From: Temnopleurus reevesii
Taxonomy: Eukaryota; Echinodermata; Echinoidea; Temnopleuroida; Temnopleuridae
Direction: 5' to 3'
DNA: 19,007 nt
Assembly: GCA_036244855.1 (NCBI GenBank)
Contig: BQKZ01000302.1
Coordinates: 104,771 to 123,777, forward strand
Shown here: positions 1-9,960 of the stretch, piece after piece
Layout: every line of letters starts with the position of its first letter
Numbering within the stretch: position 1 is the stretch's first letter
Translations under genes and position numbers: made by a program
The notes under the pieces: generated by a model
Seen by the model: the letters and a program-made list of their open reading frames with translations, nothing else
The model's database searches: none
Told to the model about the DNA's origin: nothing

Positions 1-1445
1 ATGTCGTGAAGTTAATCTTTCTGTTAATCAACTGACAGATGGTTCAATGAATACCGCTATGTTTGCGTATCTCCCGCTCCCAATCTGCGAACTGTTTACA
101 TTTTGTATTTACCCTATTGCATCTGCGCAGATTTTCAGAATTGATCCTGGGTTGTTAATAAACCAAGCTGTTAAGGCCGTTTTTACTGGAAATGTTATGT
201 AATAGTGTGACTCAATGAAAAAAGGATGGACATTTATTTTGAATTAGCGTCTAGGTGTCCATAAATGCCGAACCCCCCGCAACAAACAAAATGACTAACA
301 AAATAGAAATAACAAAACGGATTCAGGTTATGATAGATTCCCGAACAATTGGGTTTATCTGAACTCCAACAAAAACAAAGCCTTTAAAATGGATGAAAGA
401 GCACGTAACAAATTGCGGAGAGATTACAAAAATCACGAAAGACAAAGGACGGACATTGGAATAATTATACAGAAACATTTTTTTTTAAACCTAGAAATCA
501 ATAACAACTTGATACGTATCCATGGTTTTGAAAGTAAGATAGGTTTAGGATTGATCTGATAACTCCCTTATGAAGTCAATTATAGTTCCCTCTTAATATG
601 GCCAGGTATAGGTGCTGCCGTCTTGATTGTCAAGTTATTAACAAAATGATTTTACAAATTCTATAACAATAATTAAATGTACTTTTTAATAAATAAATTA
701 CTTTCTGACGCAGTGATTTCAATTTTCATAAGGTTCTGTATAGTTTCCAAATAGAGGAGAAAACACTTAAACCAAATTGCTAAGTCATATAAGCAGTGAT
801 AACAATTAACAGCCCACAATTTTAAGTGATTTTAGTTTGTTGTTTTGTTTAACAAATACATACCGAATAGATATGCACTTTATATATTAGTTTCCCCCTC
901 AAAATTGTCATAATTTTCGATAGTAGAAACATGTTCGCATGTAGAAATTGCCCCCATATACCTCTGTGAATGCCACGCAGTCAATAAATGTATTTTAGAA
1001 TGCAATAATTGCGTGCTTGTCACGAATAAGCGAATGTGCATTTTTAAGAAAAAACTAATTCCTTGACATTTTTTTCTGGAAGTGGTGAGATATCCTACCG
1101 CGGCTCAAAGAAATACGATTCAAGTTTGTAATGTTTATAACTTTTTTTGGCATTTAGTGGGCTATAAATAGTGAATATTTATTTTAGTTTCCCGTCCACA
1201 GACAGGAAGGACAAACGATGTGATGTATTATTTCCTTTTTCGCTCATGACAAGAAGAACGGGAGAGAATAGAGCTGGAAATAAACTCATAGTTAGTTGTT
1301 TCGTTTCATGAGTTCCGGTCGAGAAAGGTTAACGCTTGTCAAAGTCACTGACCGATTTCATTTTTTTTTTTAAATATCATGAATATGTTACCTATTCTGG
1401 GGGAAAACCATGTTTCCTAACATTTGTGTTATTGATAATAATATG
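1..1445. other. AT-rich intergenic DNA, nothing recognised
   Basis: No ORF of useful length, RNA gene or clear repeat was recognised on either strand. The stretch is AT-rich with short A and T runs and frequent stops in all frames. It is best described as intergenic or deep intronic DNA. Diverged repeats could be hidden here and would need a repeat-library search. Confidence 0.5.
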
Positions 1446-1449
1446 CAGT

Positions 1450-1700
1450 TCTTATATAGCGCTAATTACCTCTGATAAAGGTCTCTAAGCGCTCTACACT
1501 TAATGCAGCATTATTACCCTGGCTTAAGCCCGGCAGCCACCAACGCAGCGCACTTGGCGTTTCAAGGAATACATATTCCTACCAGGTACCCATTCGCCTC
1601 ACCTGAGTTGAGTGCAGCACAGTGTGGATGCATTTCTTGTTTCTTGCTGAAGGAAATTAATGCCCTGGGTAGAACTCGAACCTACGACCCTCTCGCAAAA
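1450..1700 (-). mobile_element. SINE-like dispersed repeat fragment with tRNA-type B box
   Basis: The segment matches, from memory, a repeat widespread in sea-urchin-like genomes, with the recognisable phrases GCGCTCTACACT, CGGCAGCCACCAACGCAGCGC and ACCAGGTACCCATTC. Read on the minus strand, 1672-1682 gives GGTTCGAGTTC, which fits the RNA polymerase III B-box consensus GGTTCGANTCC at 10 of 11 positions. No A box was found where it should lie (above 1700), and the similarity stops in unrelated sequence there, so the tRNA-like head seems to be cut off. A 66-residue ORF across it is a by-product. The SINE assignment is an inference; the B-box match is seen directly. Confidence 0.55.
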
Positions 1701-1859
1701 TAGTGGTATTTATTAACTGTTGCATCCCCTACTTTTTTATCTCCTGTCTAGCCAATGGTGGGAAGGGGCACTGAATGCTCCAGCCAAGATACGCCAAAAT
1801 ACACCTATTTTTAATGGCACATCATGGAGGGGCGCTGCGCCCTACTTAAAAAAAAGTGA

Positions 1860-1892
1860 TTTTTTTTTTTTTTTTTTTTGGGGGGGGGGGGG
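1860..1892. repeat. Adjoining T20 and G13 homopolymer runs
   Basis: About twenty T are followed directly by about thirteen G. Just upstream (1830-1842) is a small GC-rich hairpin, GGGCGC-T-GCGCCC. The exact run lengths are unreliable in any assembly. Confidence 0.9.
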
Positions 1893-3050
1893 TGTCAAAC
1901 GATCAGGGAAAATATAAAGGTGTAACGTGTTTTTTTCTCAAGCTTATATGACGTATATATACCAAAGCAACTTCATTCCTTCTGCTTCGTTAGAAATTGA
2001 CATCAGATTTGAATCCGCGGCCGCCAATTTTGATTCATTTAATTTGCCAGTCATAGCTCCTTTAACACTGAAATTAATGATTTCTAAGAATACAATACTC
2101 TAATTAACTAGTATCACTTTAATTAACAACATGAATTGAAAACATTCTCTGGTGATAATCTTTATTAATTTATGACATGATGGTATAGTGTCATCGGGAT
2201 AATTCCACAATTATTATCAAGTTATCTTCCATTACCAATTTAAAAGAAACGGAAGCAATGGGGGGAGGGACCTAATTTGACAACCTTCCAAGTCAAAGAC
2301 GAGAAATCATCTTCTGCCCAAAGCAGTCATCATTAGATATAAGTAAGAAATGGTTGTAATTCATATTTCGCATCCCAAAACTAAATTTAAAAAAGCGCTC
2401 TTTTTCGTACAAAGCTAGTTAACAACAACAATAGAAAAACAACAAAATCGTAAGATTTGACTACTATGCAAAAATAAGTAATTGTATTTCACTTATTCAT
2501 TAATAAGGTGTGAAATTGATACTGTAAAAAAAAAAAACTGCGTTTGAACCGTATAACATCCAAATGATATAAATATAAATTGACCCTTTCATCTGAACGC
2601 TTTCATTATTTTCCTTCAATAATGTTGGTCGCCATGTGCGCACCCAGGATTGAGAGACCCGGGGGCTCGATCAATTTTAAATTGTGCACCCCCCCCCCCC
2701 CTTTAAGGAGCTGACAATTCTTCATTCGGTAATTTTAGCACCGTTTAACCTCAGATTTTGGCGCCCCAGACCCCCCCCCCCCCGGTGTGCACGTGATCAC
2801 GGTTTGTTATAATAAATTATTTCTCATTCCACAATTCTACGATCTTTCGGGGTTTTTTTAAATGAGCGAATAACCGAACCACAGTTATGTTACCCAATGG
2901 GAAAGTATTATCTGAGGCAACCAATTTGCGAGAATGCATGTATCACTGAAAAGGTTTTTTACTCAGATTTTCGGTAGGTGATATAAAGTGCCTCGGCTAA
3001 TATTTCGTTGATGTCAAAAGGGGCTTGGGCTTTCGATCTTAGCAGAATCA
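1893..3050. other. AT-rich non-coding stretch with two poly-C runs
   Basis: No gene was recognised. Two C runs of about thirteen bases occur near 2690-2702 and 2771-2783, about 80 bases apart, each ending a short GC-richer patch. A 12-A run lies near 2526. The rest is AT-rich with stops in all frames. Confidence 0.5.
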
Positions 3051-3083
3051 ATAATTATAGGCAACATAACAAGGAAAGGAAGT

Positions 3084-3319
3084 GAGCACATACAAGTACA
3101 TTGTATATAGAAAAAGCTAAACGAGCTAAAAGAGAAAGAAAGAAAGAACAGGATGTGAGGGGCAGCCAATCACAGAGCGAGGAGCGAAGAATAAAAGAAC
3201 TCCAATACACATACAGAAGAAAGATGGCCAGCTTGAAGATAGGGCTGGACAAAACAAAAAGGGATTACAGAAGTGCAAGACTTGAAAAGGCCGAAAGAAA
3301 AGCGAGAAAGCCAAGTTGA
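3084..3319 (+). other. Purine-rich open stretch, Lys/Arg/Glu-rich, probably not a gene
   Basis: After a stop at 3083 one frame is open to the TGA at 3317, about 77 residues, with no ATG near its beginning (the first in-frame ATG encodes Met near 3223). The translation is dense in Lys, Arg and Glu, as expected from AGAAAGAAAG-type sequence. The opposite strand is open in several frames for the same reason. It could be a remnant of a coiled-coil protein, but composition explains it well. Confidence 0.2.
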
Positions 3320-3354
3320 AAACTTAAAAAAGAACAACCGACGGGTGTAAGTAA

Positions 3355-3484
3355 AGCCCCGGTCACATAGGACCCCGGAAGCAACACGATTCACCCCGAC
3401 TCATTGTTCTGAGGCAGTTAACTGTTAATTAACAAAGAGTCGGGGTGAATCGTGTTACTTCCGGGGTCCTATGTGACCAGGGCT
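3355..3484. mobile_element. Foldback MITE with near-perfect 49-bp arms, TAA-flanked
   Basis: The left arm (3354-3402) and right arm (3437-3485) are inverted copies matching at 47 of 49 positions, separated by a 34-bp spacer. Termini read AGCCC...GGGCT. TAA lies directly outside both ends (3352-3354 and 3485-3487), so the element proper is 130 bp with a 3-bp target duplication. TAA fits the TWA target of PIF/Harbinger elements, which makes a Harbinger-type MITE the best guess. It has no coding capacity and would depend on a transposase elsewhere. The few arm differences suggest a fairly young insertion or strong hairpin conservation. Confidence 0.85.
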
Positions 3485-3487
3485 TAA

Positions 3488-3755
3488 GGGTGTAGATCCA
3501 TTAGAAAAAAAGTGGAGTTTAAACTATAGGGGAGGAAAAAAAGGAAATTTGGACAGAAAAGGAATGATCTAAAAACAATCGTGAGAGACGAGTAAAATGC
3601 CTACTGTAGAGAAAATATGTGGGGGTGGCCAAAAAAATTAAAGTTAGAGAAATTTCAGACAAGATAGGGAGGCAGCAGTGAGCAAAGACCGATGCATATT
3701 CATCGGTCTTCAATGCACACTGGAAACAGTCAAAATTGCCCCTTGTGGGTTTTAT
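3488..3755. other. Short non-coding spacer
   Basis: A 79-residue minus-strand ORF here is hydrophobic and has no recognisable motif. A short inverted pair, GACCGATG...CATCGGTC, sits at about 3688-3708. No gene is called. Confidence 0.4.
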
Positions 3756-3756
3756 C

Positions 3757-3780
3757 ATTTATTTATTTATTTATTTATTT
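3757..3780. repeat. ATTT tetranucleotide microsatellite
   Basis: Six consecutive ATTT units with no interruption. Confidence 0.95.
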
Positions 3781-4009
3781 GCATTTTTACTGGTATTTGC
3801 TTTCTCTTTACAGTATGAATAATTAACAATATATATAAGAAAAATAAGCATGTACGCAGTGTCTCGACTTTTACGAGCTTGTATTTCCCGTTATCGCACA
3901 CAGGAATGAATTCTCTTCATTAAATGAAATACTGCCCTCTATCGCTTAAATTGATCACAATTCTACCTCCTCCGTCTTTTTAACGACTCTGGCTTTTCTT
4001 CTGATCACC

Positions 4010-4314
4010 GCCTTTAGTCCTCTTCCTCCATCCTTCTCATCTTCTTATTTTCCTCTTATATTTTCTTCTTTTCCTATTGTCACTTTTTCTGCTTCTACTT
4101 TTTCTTCTCCTGCTCCCTATCTTTCTCCCCTCCTCCTATTCCTCCTCCTTTCCCTTCTTCTCCCCATCCTCCTCCTCTTCCATCCCGTCTCCTTCTCCTC
4201 TTATTTCTTCTTCACCCCCTCCTCCTCCTCCTCCTCCTCNGACAGCTCCTCCTCTTCCTCCTCCTCCTCCTCCTTCTTCTTCTTCTTCTTCTTCTTCTTC
4301 TTCTTCTTCTTCTC
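4010..4314 (+). repeat. Long polypyrimidine tract with TCC and TTC microsatellites
   Basis: The plus strand is almost pure C and T for about 300 bases. It begins as degenerate TTCCTC, passes through CCT/CTC arrays (about 4216-4275, interrupted by the N at 4240) and ends as TTC repeats (about 4275-4311). Such purine-pyrimidine mirror-like DNA can adopt triplex (H-DNA) structure. A 108-residue Ser/Pro-rich ORF across it is low complexity and not called as a gene. Confidence 0.9.
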
Positions 4315-4321
4315 CTTATTA

Positions 4322-4352
<31 letters not shown>

Positions 4353-4404
4353 TATTGTAATTATTACTATTATTATTGTAATTATTATTATTATTATTAT
4401 TAAT
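4315..4404 (+). repeat. TTA trinucleotide microsatellite with CAT/GTA interruptions
   Basis: About 90 bases of TTA units, broken by TCA and TGTAA variants, follow directly on the TTC array. The TTC to TTA switch looks like a compound microsatellite grown by slippage and point change. Confidence 0.95.
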
Positions 4405-5020
4405 ATTTACTATTCTCTGAATCTCCTTCTACTTCTTCCTCTACTTTAAATGAGCTTTGTGATATTTACTCATATTGTGATAAGTGCATTTGAATAAATT
4501 CATGATATCATATAACATTTATAAAAAACATCATTAAATAGATATATATATAACTAGAAAATAGATGAATGGGTAGATAAATGGATGACAAAATGGACAA
4601 ATAAATGAACAAATAAATCTGTCGCAATACAAGTCAGGTGGTGTCATACAAAATGTGTGTATTAAACTTACGATAAATTTCAAGTATATGGCAAAATATG
4701 TACCATAGGGATACGATTGATTTTCAATTAATCGTATCTAGTTTATGCAAAGGACCCTGAAGTGTTAAAATGATTTTAAAAATGACAACTCAAAATGTGC
4801 TATAATATCTTGAATAATTTGTTCCAAGGTTGCAATCTCACAACAAATTTTTACAAATGTCACATAGTGCGATTACGAAACAAGAGAAAGGGGGATTTCC
4901 CCCAAATAGTCTTGACTAATAAAATAAAAACAAAACAACAACAAAATTTAATGCACCTGTCGTGCAAAAGTTTTCTCTTATTGTGACGGCATAAAAACTA
5001 CGATGAATATGCATTTAGTT
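4405..5020. other. AT-rich upstream flank of the promoter
   Basis: No gene was recognised. Degenerate ATAGATGAATGGGTAG-type tandem words run through 4550-4620. A short perfect-looking hairpin is listed separately. The sequence becomes richer in CpG near 5020 as the promoter cluster begins. Confidence 0.45.
4710..4738. repeat. 13-bp hairpin with a 3-nt loop
   Basis: GATACGATTGATT (4710-4722) pairs with AATTAATCGTATC (4726-4738) at 12 of 13 positions across the loop TTC. No T-tract follows, and a role as a terminator is not expected in a eukaryote. Confidence 0.8.
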
Positions 5021-5022
5021 TG

Positions 5023-5063
5023 TACGCATGCGCAGACAGCTTGGCCAATGCGCATTTCCGGAA
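5023..5063 (+). promoter_or_regulatory. TATA-less promoter cluster: NRF1-like, CCAAT and ETS sites
   Basis: TACGCATGCGCA (5023-5034) fits the NRF1 consensus YGCGCAYGCGCR at 11 of 12 positions. A CCAAT box follows at 5045-5049, overlapping a second half-site TGCGCA (5049-5054). The palindrome TTCCGGAA (5056-5063) contains the ETS core. This close grouping is typical of broadly expressed genes lacking a TATA box, and transcription would be expected to start roughly 5060-5100. A CRE-like half site TGACG lies at about 4984. The start site itself is an inference, and the palindromic sites could also drive a leftward transcript. Confidence 0.65.
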
Positions 5064-5161
5064 AAACTTGAAACTTGTGAAATAACAATGCGAACGTGAA
5101 CAAGGTGAAACGGAGAACGGGAGTAAAGTGCTATAGAAAATCACACTTTTTGCAGTTTGTG

Positions 5162-5284
5162 ATGTCTTTTGAACTCAAGCAAGGTCGTCAACGCCAGGAA
5201 AGTGAACTTTTGAACGGATTTTTATTTCATCTTTTACGAGAGAAAGAAGTGTTTTGGAATAACAAGCAATTTCTTGAGGACTAG
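5162..5284 (+). CDS. Upstream ORF of 40 codons in the 5' UTR
   Basis: An ATG with a purine at -3 (G) and T at +4 opens a 40-residue frame ending in TAG. The peptide begins MSFELKQGRQ and is rich in Gln, Glu, Leu and Phe. It has no signal peptide, membrane segment or family I recognise. Lying between the promoter cluster and the main start, it would be met first by scanning ribosomes and would be expected to reduce translation of the main frame. It could instead be a short expressed peptide or chance. A minimal uORF (ATG CGA ACG TGA, 5088-5099) lies upstream of it. Confidence 0.35.
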   Translation: MSFELKQGRQRQESELLNGFLFHLLREKEVFWNNKQFLED

Positions 5285-5602
5285 ACTGCGCCGTACGCTG
5301 TCGAAGTTTCAAGCCGCTGGGAGCCCGTGAGGATTTGGCCAGTTACCGCTTGACGTTTGGGGAGCTTGAGCTTGATCGCTTTTTTAGTCCAGATTCGAGT
5401 TTTGGAAGTTAGCGTCCTAAAATTACTAGAATTGACACAGCTTGTGCAACTTAGAGATTTGGATTTATATTCTCCATTTATCAGTATTCCTTAATCAACT
5501 GAGTTGAAATAATAGCCAAGAAACAGACAATTCAAACTCAGATTCAGAACGGAAGAAAGTTTTGGAAGAAAACAATAGAGATCTGACTGGTCTAATTTTG
5601 AG

Positions 5603-5611
5603 ATGTTCTAA
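5603..5611 (+). promoter_or_regulatory. Two-codon uORF overlapping the main start
   Basis: ATG-TTC-TAA encodes only Met-Phe, and its stop shares one base with the main ATG (TAATG at 5609-5613). This is the geometry of a stop-start overlap that can allow re-initiation or can stall initiation at the main codon. Confidence 0.45.
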
Positions 5612-5729
5612 TGCCTCTTCGACAAGTACAAATCATGAATAGATCACGCGTAGTTCCAGATGGAACTACAAAGAGATACAGAGAGGGCAATTTCCATTCA
5701 TCGTATACAACCCTCAACGAACTCGGAAG
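5611..5729 (+). CDS. 5' coding part of an unidentified gene, possible protein kinase N-terminus
   Basis: The frame opens at ATG 5611, twelve bases after an in-frame TGA (5599-5601). It encodes 39 full residues and two bases of codon 40 (phase 2) before the donor. A second in-frame ATG at 5635 has the better context (A at -3) and may be the real start. The peptide starts MPLRQVQI, contains a basic and polar segment with DGTTKRYREG, and ends SSYTTLNELG. Tyr-x-x-Leu-x-Glu-Leu-Gly is how many Ser/Thr kinase domains (for example CaMK-type) enter the glycine-rich ATP loop, and an intron can fall just there. The kinase reading is an inference from ten residues; no catalytic motif (VAxK, HRD, DFG) was seen in the window. 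Exon, frame and donor are much firmer than the family. Confidence 0.5.
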
Positions 5730-5735
5730 GTAAGT
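5730..5735 (+). promoter_or_regulatory. Splice donor GTAAGT
   Basis: AAG|GTAAGT matches the U1-complementary donor consensus fully and follows an open reading frame, making it the strongest splice signal noticed in the window. It marks the start of a probable long intron 1. Confidence 0.7.
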
Positions 5736-8100
5736 TTGATAAAAAAAATTCTGATGTGAAGACACTATCCTAAATTTTTCCAAGATAAAACTTTTCCAAT
5801 GCAAGTTGGAAATATGTACCGGTATTTGTACTTTTTCTTTATAGATTCTAGCTCTAACATTGGACTTTTATCATATTTCACTCACTGGATCAATTAGACT
5901 TTTTAATAATAACATACCTGGCCCAGATATCCAGATATAAGTTGTTGTTTAATTATGTTTGTTTTTGTTTTTGCGCAAATATTAATGCAAGTCTATAATC
6001 TGTATGAGCATGACAAGAGTTTTTTTTCCAGATTTGTTATTGTTCTCTTGTTAGCTAGAATATACATGTATGCCAGATGAGGATTAGGGACTTTCCAAAA
6101 TTATATATTTATTTTTCAATCATACATTTTTAGTGTTGTTATAGTTAAATTTTGTTATATGCCACTTGGATCTCTCCTTATGAAGCAGGTTTTAATTCCG
6201 CATTTTCATGTAATTTAATTAAAATGGTATTCTGTGGCATAGAATTTATCGTCATAACGTAGGTTTTTACAGAAACTTTATCGTTCTTGATGGAATAAAC
6301 CTGCTCAGTGAAAGTGTTCAAATTGTAGAGTGACATTATTAATAATTCTTATTCCTATCGAAATTGCACTATAAAGACAATTATCATTATTATTATTATT
6401 CATGATTAATGTAAAGTGACAAAAGTGAACAATATTCTTCAAATTTCAAACTAAAATGTAAGCTACTGGAACACCATGTGCTTTCATTATCAACCAAATA
6501 TCTACATGTAGCACCCTTCTTTCAATATATTTAATCCTACTAAAGAACAGTAGTACTACAACTAGGCCAAAAGGCACCATGTCTACGCTTGTTGGCCAAA
6601 GTCGGCCGATAATCCCATACAAGGAGGTCTATTGGCTTCAAGAGCAAGTTCAATACCTGAATCAGTCCATTGATGCCGAACCATCAAACAAAGACATCCA
6701 TGCATAGATCCTAAAACCACAAATGAGGCCCTCATCTCTACAGAACAGATGCCTCCAACAGTGTAATTTAAATCCCCCTTAGTGACACAATGCACAGTGT
6801 GGCAACAAAGAGGTGCTTAGTTCATTGAGAGGGGAAGAGGGTGGAGAGGTGTAGAATATGCACTTAAAATGTACTGTGTATATTATCAGGTGTAATGTTG
6901 TATTCATGACTGAATAAGAATGTTCAGTGTATCAATATAGGCCTACATGTACATGTATTGGTTTATACTGAGGAGTGGAAAAAGGCTGCAGCTGCAGTTG
7001 ATTTTCTTACTTACTGCCCAAAAGTTTTATTACAATGTAGGCTATATATTCAATTGAAACTCTGTGCAGCTCCTCATGCGTTCTTCTTGAGTACAAAACT
7101 TAGGCTCGCAATATAATAGTGTACACTGGTTGTACTGCAAACAATATGTGAACATGGACATCTTGGCATTTAAATATTCTGTATTTCAAAGACATATTTC
7201 TATACCAGCAAATATCATAGCGATGTTTAAATTCAATCCACCAGGAAGCATCATAATTATTAATATATGACTCCGTGTAGTCTGGTCCCAGAAGGTCAGC
7301 AATCTTCAAAGGGAAATATAGGACAAATTTTTGTGCCAGGTTATCAACCCAGAATAAAGATTGGAATTTGCAAGGTCGTAGTAGGATCCATGGTCCAAAG
7401 TTCTGCAGTGTTGTTTTCCCTCGTTTCTATTTGAATGAGGCCTCCCTGCATGCTCAATTTTTGGTGAGCTTCGGAAGATTTCTAGTCTTTTATTGATGCT
7501 ATAATTTCCAAAATGAATTTGTTGCAAATGTTTTCTTTGATGTAAAACCCTCCAATTTGAAAGTGATAAAATTTGATGACTATGTCTGGTCTTCTACAAG
7601 ACTTTTGTTGTTATACATTAGAACATGGAGCTAATCTAGACCAAACAGCCATGCTTTTAAGCAATGATACGATTCGGTTCACATTGCAAGGTCTGCCAAA
7701 ATAGACTAACATTGCCGCACTCGTTGCTGCACATTGCCCAGTATGGCGGTGAGTCATCGTTGGTTACACGTTGTATCCCGGGAGTGTTGTGAACTTTGTT
7801 TCCATTCAAATTCGAAAAAAGGGTGCTTTTTGGGTGCTTTTTGTTATTCGTTCCAGGGACACTTACTGCAACCTGCTTCATTTTTGTACATGAACTTTAC
7901 CTAAGTTGGATAATATGAGGCAGCGCAAGTCCCTTTTAAAAATAGGGAATAGCTGTCTGGAGTGAACTTTTATGATGGATGTGTGAAAAGTAGAATGTAG
8001 GCCTACAGACATGGAGAGGTTCTGTACTACCTGAATATTTATTATCTGTATAAAGAAAGTTTCCATGTTTTACAATCTACACTGGTGTACAAGTAATACT
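5736..8100. other. Probable intronic DNA, no gene recognised
   Basis: AT-rich sequence in which TACATGTA words appear from 6063 onward. Several 60-75 residue minus-strand ORFs between 7100 and 8066 abut one another but show no motif, share no frame and have no convincing splice sites, so they are not called. A direct tandem pair of GGGTGCTTTTT lies at about 7820-7841. An ATGGCG followed by GTGAGT occurs at about 7744-7755, but the frame leading to it is short. Confidence 0.4.
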
Positions 8101-9960
8101 CAAAGCATGAGAAACAGTAGTTTTTACACTACAAAATGTACAAAATATCCACACAGATACATGTACACTGTAAAGTATAGATTTAAAAACCAGATGAGAT
8201 AAGGAATGAAGAAGAGTTGTATGCCCTTTGTGCTATTAAACACTGTTGTAATTTGTTTGAACTGCAGTAATACTTATCTCTTCCTTTTATCGTTTGATTT
8301 CAGAAGTGTACCTCAATAATTTTGTTTAACAATTCAAGATTAATTGAAGACTACATATAATTGACCCCAATTCATAGACTGTATAGACTGCATAGATAGA
8401 TACATGTAGATGGTTTATTAAATGCTTACCATGGCAGCCCAAAGGCTGAATTATTGATACAAAAATATTCAACAAACTAATTCAATCATTGTAAAGAAAA
8501 AAAATGTACGGTGTAAGGATAAAATGCATTCACGGTAGAGCGGGAAAAAGAAGAAAAAAAAAGGGATGGAAGGGGGAACGGAAATCAAAATTGATCACTA
8601 AAGTTATTAGAATAGCATGAATGTCTACAGTATACACCCTGTACAGTATACATGTACAGTAATATTATGAGGAACAATTGCTGTGCATAGACTCAATTGT
8701 ACATCTGTTATTAGTCTACATTCTTGGTGGATACCAATCAATATTTTCCCAATAACTGTGCACAGCGAATTAGCGGCAAACCTACACATGTATTCACATG
8801 TGTACATATCGGACTGTACAGTCCTTCTTCAAGAACAAGCTGCTCTCCCAGGGATCTATTTGCAAGAATGTAATCAATACCTTCCAAGACGTTTTTATTC
8901 AATTTCATCGAACTGTTATGAACAATACAATGCTTCAATACATCATATGTAATGAGTATGAATTGTTACAATGGCTACATGCAGGCATGCGTTTGCATGT
9001 GTTCCCTATAAAGAAACCTGTGGTTTTAATGAATATTCATGAGCATGAAGCTGGCGAACCACCATAATTTATGAGAAATTCTATCATCAAACACTTGAAA
9101 CTTGGGAGTGTTCCAAATAATGAAGTGAAACCTTCATTCAAACTGATTTTAGATGATTGTGAAGATGAACAACATCATTCTATTAAAAAATAGGAAAACA
9201 AATTATTTCCTGATATTGCACAGCTTTTTGGAACAGCAAACTTTGATGATGAACAGGTTAATGCATTTTTTTTTGTTGAAAATTGTGAGCTACAGTACAG
9301 ACCATGTTCACATAAAAATATACAAAATGGTCTGTTGATTCTAGGTCTACAATAGATTAATTTCTGTTACAAGTTACATAATGAACTCATAAACTGAAGA
9401 GTCATTCTTAGATATTTTATTGACTGAAGTACATTATTGTAACTTCTCCATTGTGTACTATTATAGATTTATGATGTACACTGTACACTGTAGATAATTT
9501 ATTACATCATCAAAACAAAATAGATCTATCAAGGAGGTTTAGTCAATATTTGGTCATTCATTGTCAAGATGTTTGAAGTGCATACATTGTACATGTCATG
9601 CACACATTTACCAGATATTAGTTTGACTTTATGATTTCAGATCTTATGTGTATATATAAACATGATTAGGGAATGCTTTCAAGAAATGATTACTGATATT
9701 TGTTTCCTTAGGAAAGCACATTAACCCCTTCCAGAGTAAAAGATGATATCACATGCTTTTTAGTACATACAGTCACCAATCGAGGGGGACCTGGCTGCTT
9801 CCCCCCCCCCCCAATAACTTTGGATTAATTTTTGGTTACATTTCCTTAATCTCTAAGCATTTTGTTAAAAGCTGACCTTAAGACTTCTGAAAATTCTAGC
9901 ACGAATGATATGAAATTGCATCATAAAATTGAACATTTTTTTTTAGGGACGGGCGTAACA
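8101..9960. other. Probable intronic DNA with TGTACA-rich words and a possible repeat fragment
   Basis: Words such as TACATGTA, GTACACTGTACA and ACATGTGT recur and make several short overlapping frames near 8625-9067, none with a recognisable motif. The patch about 8410-8470 (GGCAGCCCAAAGGCTGAAT) resembles a dispersed repeat tail I have a vague memory of; it is only a suspicion. A run of about 12 C lies near 9801-9812. Confidence 0.35.

Larger units (their letters stand above)
5070..5729 (+). other. Probable first exon with long 5' UTR
   Basis: The exon is bounded on the left only approximately, by the promoter cluster. On the right it ends at AAG|GTAAGT, a full match to the vertebrate-type donor consensus. 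Its first 200-300 bases are richer in CpG than the surroundings. It holds three upstream ORFs (5088-5099, 5162-5284, 5603-5611) before the main start at 5611. No clear donor and acceptor pair was seen inside it, so the UTR appears unspliced, though a further upstream exon cannot be excluded. Confidence 0.6.

Noticed and set aside
3101..3319. Charged 72-residue ORF with coiled-coil look
   Set aside because: AGAAAG-type purine-rich sequence gives Lys/Arg/Glu by composition, and the frame begins with TTG; kept only as a low-confidence entry.
4077..4403. 108-residue Ser/Pro/Tyr-rich ORF
   Set aside because: It is a direct translation of TCC, TTC and TTA microsatellites, with an N inside; low complexity only.
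7744..7755. ATGGCG followed by GTGAGT as a second promoter and first exon
   Set aside because: Only two codons precede the donor-like site, and the surrounding sequence lacks a promoter cluster.
7100..8066. Row of adjoining minus-strand ORFs as a possible leftward gene
   Set aside because: They are in different frames, lack convincing splice sites and show no recognisable protein motif.
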